NCBI GenBank assembly: GCA_014584635.1
Contig: JACTML010000110.1
Location: forward strand, 1 to 11,628
Reading direction: 5' to 3'
Length of the DNA stretch: 11,628 nucleotides
Source of the DNA: Nitrosomonas eutropha
GTDB taxonomy: Bacteria; Pseudomonadota; Gammaproteobacteria; Burkholderiales; Nitrosomonadaceae
Shown here: positions 6,198 through 11,628 of the stretch, piece by piece
How the letters are laid out: every line of letters starts with the position of its first letter
Numbering within the stretch: the stretch's first letter is position 1
Position numbers and translations under genes: made by a program
Notes under the pieces: model-generated
What the model saw: only the letters and a program-made list of their open reading frames with translations
The model's database searches: none
Told to the model about the DNA's origin: nothing

Positions 6198-6219
6198 AGA
6201 TTGATTTTGGGTGTATCTT
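6197..6219. promoter_or_regulatory. NsrR-type operator
   Basis: A 23-base site with AAGAT at 6197-6201 and ATCTT at 6215-6219, separated by 13 bases, exactly the geometry of the NsrR consensus (AAGATGYATTT, one base, AAATRCATCTT). About 16 of 22 informative positions agree; the outer arms are perfect and extend to an 8-bp inverted repeat (TATAAGAT at 6194-6201, ATCTTATA at 6215-6222). NsrR is an iron-sulfur Rrf2-family repressor released by NO, and haemoglobin and nnrS genes are known types of NsrR target. The site sits 28 bases upstream of the haemoglobin ATG. The match is visual only. Confidence 0.7.
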
Positions 6220-6456
6220 ATATCCGAATATCTCAACAAGCCAGTGCATGATGCATCAATCATAACGAAATGCAGCAGTATTTCAGGATTTTTCCAGTGT
6301 TGCCTGCTGATCGGTAGTGATACGATTCAGCATCAGAAGTAATCCCAGGACGACCGGATCGTCAGAAACTGGTAGCATAAAGTTCATATTTTGACAAACA
6401 AAAATCCGGAAAACCTCAGCAACTGACCACCCAGCTTATTGTTTTACGAGAAAACC

Positions 6457-7575
6457 ATGCAGAAAAAAATTTATCTCATTGCCGGCGCACGGCCTAATTT
6501 TATGAAAATTGCACCTATTGTTCGTGCGCTACAGCAACAGGATAAGCTGACTTATAAAATCGTTCATACCGGCCAGCACTATGATCGGGAAATGAACGAT
6601 GTGTTCTTTGAGGAACTGGGCATCCCGCAGCCGGATATCTTTATGGCAGCGGGAGGCGGCAGTCACGCGCAGCAAACAGCCAAAATAATGGTCGCCTTCG
6701 AGGAATATTGCCAGGCAGAGCGCCCGGATGCGGTGCTGGTGGTGGGAGACGTCAATTCAACCCTGGCCTGTTCGATTGTCGCCAGAAAGCTGCAGATTCC
6801 GGTCGCGCATGTTGAAGCCGGGTTGCGCAGCGGGGATATGCGCATGCCGGAAGAAATCAACCGACTGGTAACAGACAGTATTACAAACTGGTTTTTTGTC
6901 ACTGAGCCCAGCGGGCAACAGCATCTTCTCCAGGAAGGCAAGCCAGCATCCGCCATCCACTATGTCGGCCATGTCATGGTGGACAATCTGCTCTATCAGG
7001 TAAAACAGCTTGCCCAGGCCAATACTGATGACTTTGAAACCAGCTCGTTTAAAGCATCATTGGAGAAACGTCCATACGGGGTAGTTACCCTGCATCGCCC
7101 CAGCAATGTGGATCAGCCTGAAACACTGCAGCGCATCAGCCAGGCACTGAAACAAATTGCTAGACAGCTTCCGCTCATTTTCCCGGCACACCCGCGTACG
7201 CAAAACAACCTGAAAAAATTCAATATTGAACTGGGGCCCGATATTACCCTGATCGGCCCGCAGGCTTACATGCCTTTCCTCCATCTCTGGAAAGATGCCA
7301 CCGTTGTTTTGACTGACAGCGGCGGCCTGCAGGAAGAAACGACAGCCTTGGGCGTACCTTGTATTACCATCCGGGAAAATACCGAACGCCCGGTTACTGT
7401 AGATGAGGGAACCAATACACTGGTCGGAACCGATCCGGCGCGAATACAATCCGCTGTGGATGATATTTTACAGGGACGCGGCAAGCAGGGTCGCCGGCCA
7501 GATTTATGGGATGGCAACGCCGCACAGCGTATTGTGGAAATACTGACCAGAGAGCTGGAACAGCCTCAACATTAA
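6457..7575 (+). CDS. wecB: UDP-N-acetylglucosamine 2-epimerase (non-hydrolysing)
   Basis: A 372-residue cytoplasmic enzyme that interconverts UDP-GlcNAc and UDP-ManNAc, a precursor of ManNAc- or ManNAcA-containing surface polysaccharides. The GT-B-like fold is clear. The N-terminus has GARPNFMKIAPI, then HTGQHYDREM (37-46), VVGDVNST with Asp98, VAHVEAGLRSGD with Glu120, MPEEINR with Glu133, and TLHRPSNVD with His213. These correspond to the catalytic and substrate residues known in the E. coli enzyme (Asp95, Glu117, Glu131, His213). The C-terminal half has PAHPRTQ, LTDSGGLQEE and ENTERPVTVDEGTN. The open frame extends to a TTG at 6439; the ATG at 6457 fits the family N-terminus better, although its Shine-Dalgarno is weak. 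manC follows after 39 bases, so both are probably cotranscribed. Confidence 0.93.
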   Translation: MQKKIYLIAGARPNFMKIAPIVRALQQQDKLTYKIVHTGQHYDREMNDVFFEELGIPQPDIFMAAGGGSHAQQTAKIMVAFEEYCQAERPDAVLVVGDVNSTLACSIVARKLQIPVAHVEAGLRSGDMRMPEEINRLVTDSITNWFFVTEPSGQQHLLQEGKPASAIHYVGHVMVDNLLYQVKQLAQANTDDFETSSFKASLEKRPYGVVTLHRPSNVDQPETLQRISQALKQIARQLPLIFPAHPRTQNNLKKFNIELGPDITLIGPQAYMPFLHLWKDATVVLTDSGGLQEETTALGVPCITIRENTERPVTVDEGTNTLVGTDPARIQSAVDDILQGRGKQGRRPDLWDGNAAQRIVEILTRELEQPQH

Positions 7576-7614
7576 ACTATCGCCGTTAATAAAAACACAT
7601 CTTTGCTTCACACT

Positions 7615-9087
7615 ATGTCTGATACCCGCACACAACACGCGCTTACTCCCGTCATTCTTTCCGGCGGTTCCGGCACGCGATTATGGCCACTTTCACGCCA
7701 GCAGTACCCCAAGCAGTTACTGCCACTGGTTGATCAGCATTCTTTGCTGCAGGAAACAGTCAATCGTCTGGATGGTTTGAATAACATTGTTATCCAGCCT
7801 CCCATCATCGTGAGCAATGAAGAATACCGCTTTGTAATCGCTGAACAATTGCGACGCATCGGCAAAACCGGAAAAATCATCCTTGAACCGTGCGGAAGAA
7901 ATACTGCACCTGCTTTGACGATTGCGGCGCTGGCTGCTCTGCAGGCGGGAGATGATCCCATCCTGCTGGTTATGCCTTCTGATCATGTCATAACCGATAC
8001 TGCCACTTTTCAAAACGCTGTTTACAAGGGCATGCTGCTTGCTGAAAGCGGCATGCTGGTGACTTTCGGCATTACTCCCGACTCTCCGGAAACCGGTTAC
8101 GGCTACATTCAGCATGGGGCACCACTGCATGAGCCCGGTACCTTCCAGATTGTCCGTTTCGTTGAAAAACCGGATCTGGCTACCGCACAAAACTATCTGC
8201 AGGAAGGCTCCTACTTATGGAACAGCGGTATGTTCATGATGCGCGCCTCTGTCTGGCTTGCTGCGATTGGTGCTTGTCGCCAGGATATTCTGGAAGCCTG
8301 CCGCGCTGCGTGGCAACCGGAATCTGTGGATGGCGATTTTCACCGGATCGATAAAGCTGCTTTTGCTGCCTGCCCGGCTGATTCCATTGATTATGCGGTG
8401 ATGGAAGCGCTTCCTTCTCATCCGGATACCTTGCCACCGGGCGCAATCATTCCGCTGTCTGCCGGCTGGTCGGATATTGGTGCGTGGGATGCATTGTGGC
8501 AAACACTGCCGAAAGATGGCTCCGGCAATGTTGTCCGGGGAGATGTGCTGTTGCATGGCTGCCACGATACGCTGGCGTTTTCCGAACACCGGCTGGTTGC
8601 CTGTATCGGTGTGGATAACGTAGTGATTGTGGAAACTTCTGACGCGATTCTGGTTGTAAATCAGGATAAAACTCAGGAAGTCAAACATATTGTTGATACC
8701 CTGAAACAGAGAAACCGACCAGAAACCCGCTCACATCGCAAAATATACCGTCCATGGGGCTGGTACGATTCGGTTGATACCGGTGAACGGTTTCAGGTCA
8801 AACGAATCGTCGTCAATCCCGGCGCCGCATTATCACTACAGATGCACCATCATCGCGCCGAGCACTGGATTGTCGTGCGGGGAACGGCACAGGTTACCCG
8901 AGCAGATAAGACTTTTCTGGTTAGCGAAAACGAATCCACCTTTATCCCGCTGGGGACAGCACACCGGCTGGAAAATCCGGGGCGCGTGCCACTGGAGATG
9001 ATTGAAGTTCAATCCGGTTCTTATCTAGGAGAAGATGACATTGTCCGGTTTGAGGATAAATACGGCAGAAAGGAGCACCAGGAATAA
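7615..9087 (+). CDS. manC: Mannose-1-phosphate guanylyltransferase / mannose-6-phosphate isomerase
   Basis: A 490-residue bifunctional type II enzyme: mannose-6-phosphate isomerase activity in the C-terminal cupin, GDP-mannose synthesis in the N-terminal nucleotidyltransferase. The first domain shows PVILSGGSGTRLWPLSR then PKQLLPL (about 13-38), EPCGRNTAPA, VMPSDHVI, TGYGYIQ, FVEKPD, LWNSGMFM and SIDYAVME, then GWSDIGAWDALW. The second domain starts about residue 370 with YRPWGWYDSVD and has the metal-binding cupin pattern LSLQMHHHRAEHWIVV, ending IPLGTAHRLENP. The frame opens at TTG 7603, but ATG 7615 is preferred; no strong ribosome site is visible. GDP-mannose feeds mannan, fucose, rhamnose or alginate-type pathways; the window does not show which. 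Its neighbour wecB suggests a polymer containing both sugars. Confidence 0.93.
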   Translation: MSDTRTQHALTPVILSGGSGTRLWPLSRQQYPKQLLPLVDQHSLLQETVNRLDGLNNIVIQPPIIVSNEEYRFVIAEQLRRIGKTGKIILEPCGRNTAPALTIAALAALQAGDDPILLVMPSDHVITDTATFQNAVYKGMLLAESGMLVTFGITPDSPETGYGYIQHGAPLHEPGTFQIVRFVEKPDLATAQNYLQEGSYLWNSGMFMMRASVWLAAIGACRQDILEACRAAWQPESVDGDFHRIDKAAFAACPADSIDYAVMEALPSHPDTLPPGAIIPLSAGWSDIGAWDALWQTLPKDGSGNVVRGDVLLHGCHDTLAFSEHRLVACIGVDNVVIVETSDAILVVNQDKTQEVKHIVDTLKQRNRPETRSHRKIYRPWGWYDSVDTGERFQVKRIVVNPGAALSLQMHHHRAEHWIVVRGTAQVTRADKTFLVSENESTFIPLGTAHRLENPGRVPLEMIEVQSGSYLGEDDIVRFEDKYGRKEHQE

Positions 9088-9121
9088 TCCATACCCTGTA
9101 ATTTTGTTCGTCTTCGTTCAT

Positions 9122-9140
9122 ACTTGCAGTCAAGTATAAT
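9122..9140 (+). promoter_or_regulatory. Promoter -10 of fmdB with an adjoining palindrome
   Basis: A perfect TATAAT (9135-9140) lies 33 bases before the fmdB ATG. No good -35 is found at 16-18 bases (TTCGTT at 9113 is the best). Just upstream is the inverted repeat ACTTG-cagt-CAAGT (9122-9126, 9131-9135), with another CAAGT at 9149-9153, in the place where an activator or repressor could replace a -35 contact. Confidence 0.4.
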
Positions 9141-9162
9141 GATGTTTTCAAGTGATTTTTAA

Positions 9163-9167
9163 AGGAG
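9163..9167 (+). promoter_or_regulatory. Ribosome binding site of fmdB
   Basis: AGGAG six bases before the ATG at 9174, the strongest Shine-Dalgarno match on the plus strand of the window; it fixes the start. Confidence 0.8.
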
Positions 9168-9173
9168 AAAGAC

Positions 9174-9503
9174 ATGCCGATCTATGAGTATGCCTGCCAT
9201 GCATGTGGATTGGAAAAAGAACACCTGCAGAAAATGAGTGATCCGCCGATTGAGCAATGCCCTGCCTGTGGCAGTACGGATTATGTCAAGAAAGTTTCCG
9301 CAGCAGGTTTTCAGCTGAAAGGAACCGGATGGTATGTCACAGATTTCCGGAACAAACCCCAATCCGGCTCAAAATCAAAGGAAGAATCCGGTAAAAAATC
9401 CGATAATGCGGATAAAACAGCGGTCAGTACGGCAAATGACAGCCCGGCTGCAACAACGACTGCCACCACATCTGCGACGACAACCGCTTCTTCAGCAGAT
9501 TAA
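9174..9503 (+). CDS. FmdB family zinc-ribbon protein
   Basis: A 109-residue protein whose first 50 residues form a one-zinc ribbon: MPIYEYACHACG with Cys8 and Cys11, and CPACGS with Cys29 and Cys32. This is the small regulatory-protein FmdB/CxxC_CxxC_SSSS family, found in many bacteria and often near aspS; its biochemical role is unknown. The segment SAAGFQLKGTGWYVTDF (43-59) is also family-typical. From about residue 60 the protein becomes a disordered, Ser/Lys then Thr/Ala-rich tail ending in TTASSAD. It precedes aspS by 71 bases on the same strand. Confidence 0.9.
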   Translation: MPIYEYACHACGLEKEHLQKMSDPPIEQCPACGSTDYVKKVSAAGFQLKGTGWYVTDFRNKPQSGSKSKEESGKKSDNADKTAVSTANDSPAATTTATTSATTTASSAD

Positions 9504-9574
9504 TAACACGCTCTGACAGGATTTTGACACGATAACCCGGCCAACCCGTTTTTACATTCAACCAACATCAACTT

Positions 9575-11356
9575 ATGCGTACTGACTATTGCGGCGCCAT
9601 CAACACACGTCATCTGGGTAGAACAATCACTTTATGCGGCTGGGTACATCGTCGGCGCGATCACGGCGGAGTTATTTTTATTGATCTGCGTGACCGCGAA
9701 GGAATCGTGCAAGTCGTTTGCGATCCTGATAATGCGGCTGCCTTTTCGGTTGCGGAAAAAATCCGTAACGAATTCGTGCTGGGAGTCACCGGTACGGTAC
9801 GCCACCGCCCGGAAGGCACGGTCAACCACGGCATTCCCAGCGGCGGGATCGAAGTTGTGGTTAATACCATTGAAATTCTGAATCCTTCGCTCACCCCTCC
9901 TTTCCAGATGGATGACGACAACCTGAGCGAAGCAGTCCGGCTGGAATACCGTTATCTGGATTTGCGCCGTCCGGCGATGCAGCACAACATCCGATTGCGC
10001 CACAGAGTAACCATGACGGTACGCACCTTTCTTGATCAGCACGGTTTTATTGACGTGGAAACACCCATGTTAACCAAATCCACGCCGGAAGGCGCGCGCG
10101 ATTATCTGGTACCGTCACGCGTCAACGCCGGCTGCTTTTTTGCGCTCCCGCAATCCCCGCAGTTGTTCAAGCAGCTGTTGATGATATCCGGGTTCGATCG
10201 TTACTATCAGATCACCCGCTGTTTTCGCGATGAAGATCTGCGCGCGGATCGCCAGCCTGAATTTACCCAGATCGATATTGAAACCTCCTTCCTGCAGGAA
10301 AACGACATCATGGGTCTGATGGAGGACATGATTCGTCGCCTGTTTGCTGATGTAATCAATGTCGATCTGCCTGACCCCTTTCCCCGAATCAGCTACGCTG
10401 ATGCCATGTTCCGCTACGGATCAGACAAACCCGATTTACGGGTATCGCTGGAACTCACGGAATTGACTGATTTGATGCAAGCTGTTCCCTTCCAGGTATT
10501 TCGTGATGCCGCACAAAAACCAGGAGGACGGGTTGCTGCACTACGAATACCCGGTGGCGGCGAACTGTCGCGCAAGGAAATCGATGAATATACCCAGTTT
10601 GTTGGAATTTACGGCGCAAAGGGGCTGGCCTACATCAAGATCAACGATCTGACCAAGGGTATGGAAGGGCTGCAATCACCCATCCTGAAATTCCTGCCTG
10701 AACCTGTTGTGCAATCCATCCTTGAGCGCACCCGGGCACAAAATAACGATCTGGTATTTTTCGGTGCGGATAAGGCCAAGGTTGTCAACGACGCGCTGGG
10801 AGCATTGCGTGTCAAAATCGGACATGAGCGTGGTCTGGCTACAAATTCGTGGCAACCCCTGTGGGTTGTGGATTTTCCAATGTTCGAATGGGATGAGGAA
10901 GAAAAACGCTGGCAAGCTTTGCATCACCCCTTTACCTCCCCCAGCCAGGGACACGAAGATTTCCTGGCAAACGATCCGGGCAAGGCACTTTCCAGAGCGT
11001 ACGACATGGTGCTGAATGGTATGGAAATTGGCGGTGGTTCCATTCGTATTCACCAGCAGGACGTGCAGAGCAAGGTATTCCAGGCATTGAATATCTCGGA
11101 CGAGGAAGCAAGGCTGAAATTCGGTTTTCTGCTGGATGCCCTGCAATATGGTGCTCCTCCGCATGGCGGCATCGCCTTTGGTCTCGATCGTATCGTTGCC
11201 ATGATGACCGGTGCGGACTCTATTCGTGATGTCATTGCTTTCCCCAAAACACAACGCGCCCAGGATCTGCTGACGCAGGCACCCAGTACTGTTGAAGAAA
11301 AACAATTACGCGAACTGCATATCCGTTTGCGCAAAACCGGCAGCACAACCGATTAG
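9575..11356 (+). CDS. aspS: Aspartyl-tRNA synthetase, probably non-discriminating
   Basis: A 593-residue class IIb synthetase charging tRNA with aspartate, normal length for the bacterial form with its GAD insertion. The N-terminal OB fold binds the anticodon ([20 protein letters not shown], about 22-41). The catalytic core has [52 protein letters not shown] (split across about 193-213), motif 2 [25 protein letters not shown], and motif 3 [13 protein letters not shown]. His30 and Gly81 in the anticodon domain resemble non-discriminating bacterial AspRS such as that of Pseudomonas aeruginosa, whereas the E. coli enzyme has Leu30 and Lys at the second site. That would mean it also forms Asp-tRNA(Asn) for GatCAB. 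The ATG at 9575 gives the family N-terminus; no clear Shine-Dalgarno precedes it. Confidence 0.95.
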   Translation: MRTDYCGAINTRHLGRTITLCGWVHRRRDHGGVIFIDLRDREGIVQVVCDPDNAAAFSVAEKIRNEFVLGVTGTVRHRPEGTVNHGIPSGGIEVVVNTIEILNPSLTPPFQMDDDNLSEAVRLEYRYLDLRRPAMQHNIRLRHRVTMTVRTFLDQHGFIDVETPMLTKSTPEGARDYLVPSRVNAGCFFALPQSPQLFKQLLMISGFDRYYQITRCFRDEDLRADRQPEFTQIDIETSFLQENDIMGLMEDMIRRLFADVINVDLPDPFPRISYADAMFRYGSDKPDLRVSLELTELTDLMQAVPFQVFRDAAQKPGGRVAALRIPGGGELSRKEIDEYTQFVGIYGAKGLAYIKINDLTKGMEGLQSPILKFLPEPVVQSILERTRAQNNDLVFFGADKAKVVNDALGALRVKIGHERGLATNSWQPLWVVDFPMFEWDEEEKRWQALHHPFTSPSQGHEDFLANDPGKALSRAYDMVLNGMEIGGGSIRIHQQDVQSKVFQALNISDEEARLKFGFLLDALQYGAPPHGGIAFGLDRIVAMMTGADSIRDVIAFPKTQRAQDLLTQAPSTVEEKQLRELHIRLRKTGSTTD

Positions 11357-11370
11357 CCGGGATTGATCTG

Positions 11371-11628
11371 TTGCAAGCCTATAAAATACCGGTATCGGTT
11401 CTTGTCATTATTCACACCTCCGATCTCCAGATATTGTTACTGGAGCGGGCTGATCATCCTGGCTACTGGCAATCTGTTACCGGCAGTCAGGATCCGGGCG
11501 AGACACTGGCGCAAACCGCGACGCGGGAAGTCAGGGAAGAAACCGGTTTGAACACGGCCGATTTCATCCTCAGCAACTGGGAAATACAAAATCACTATCA
11601 GCTTTACGAAGAATGGCGCTGGCGCTAC
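11371..11628 (+). CDS. nudB: Dihydroneopterin triphosphate pyrophosphatase (Nudix), 5' part
   Basis: The first 86 codons of a gene that runs off the window. It belongs to the Nudix hydrolases and fits NudB, which removes pyrophosphate from dihydroneopterin triphosphate in folate synthesis. The protein opens with QAYKIPVSVLVIIHT after the initiator and has LLLERADHPGYWQSVTG. A complete Nudix box spans about residues 42-64: GSQDPGE, then REVREETGL, matching the GX5EX7REUXEEXGU pattern. I choose TTG at 11371 as start, because no ATG or GTG lies in frame before the conserved KIPVSVLV strand; a GGGA 7-10 bases upstream can act as ribosome site. It begins 14 bases after the aspS stop, so the two are likely cotranscribed, an order common in betaproteobacteria. 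Confidence 0.88.
   Translation, partial: MQAYKIPVSVLVIIHTSDLQILLLERADHPGYWQSVTGSQDPGETLAQTATREVREETGLNTADFILSNWEIQNHYQLYEEWRWRY

Larger units (their letters stand above)
6169..6456. other. Divergent control region between haemoglobin and wecB
   Basis: These 288 bases carry the control signals for two units reading away from each other. Besides the NsrR-type site it holds a perfect 10-base palindrome TGATGCATCA (6249-6258), whose GATGCAT core is also the core of an NsrR half-site. It also holds a hairpin TGCTGATCG/CGATTCAGCA (6305-6313 with 6323-6332, one bulged base) and a second hairpin GACGA/TCGTC (6349-6353, 6359-6363) enclosed by CCAG/CTGG (6345-6348, 6369-6372). A perfect TTGACA occurs at 6391-6396 but no -10 lies at the right distance. 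No credible gene is seen. Confidence 0.6.

Noticed and set aside
9524..9529. Perfect TTGACA upstream of aspS as a promoter -35
   Set aside because: No -10 hexamer lies 16-18 bases downstream; TACATT (9553-9558) is 23 bases away, too far.

Overview
The window looks like chromosomal DNA of a betaproteobacterium, most likely an ammonia oxidiser close to Nitrosomonas. The grounds are the protein flavour (PEP-CTERM-associated acyltransferase, O/P-type porin, NnrS next to a group III truncated haemoglobin), the fmdB-aspS-nudB order common in betaproteobacteria, and moderate GC content. The genus is an inference from recalled protein families, not a database result. I see no rRNA, tRNA, CRISPR array, insertion sequence or prophage.

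Layout. 107-910 (+): PEP-CTERM/exosortase-associated acyltransferase. 911-1242: gene-free stretch with a 15-bp hairpin, a possible Fur box and a porin promoter candidate. 1243-2694 (+): outer-membrane porin of the O/P type with a long N-terminal linker. 2800-3404 (-): toxin-first RelE/HigB-type toxin-antitoxin pair, apparently with its own leaderless promoter. 3572-6168 (-): tightly packed unit read in the order truncated haemoglobin, nnrS, a four-helix CopD-like membrane protein, yajQ. A 23-bp NsrR-type operator lies just upstream. 6169-6456: divergent control region. 6457-9087 (+): wecB and manC, making UDP-ManNAc and GDP-mannose. 9174-11628 (+): fmdB, aspS and the first 86 codons of nudB.

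How the genes fit together. The minus-strand unit at 3572-6168 is the most coherent system. Its haemoglobin is of a class that binds diatomic gases, NnrS is a haem/copper membrane protein tied to nitric oxide, and the operator matches the NO-sensing repressor NsrR. Two less obvious members, the CopD-like protein and the nucleotide-binding YajQ, seem to belong to the same transcript. Ammonia oxidisers make NO as an intermediate, so the unit is probably for nitrosative defence. wecB-manC supply activated amino sugar and mannose for surface polysaccharide. The acyltransferase points to an exosortase/PEP-CTERM system elsewhere in the genome. aspS carries residues typical of a non-discriminating enzyme, which implies tRNA-dependent asparagine formation through GatCAB. 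Nothing proves a wholly new system; the extended NsrR-controlled unit and the leaderless toxin promoter are the best candidates for follow-up.
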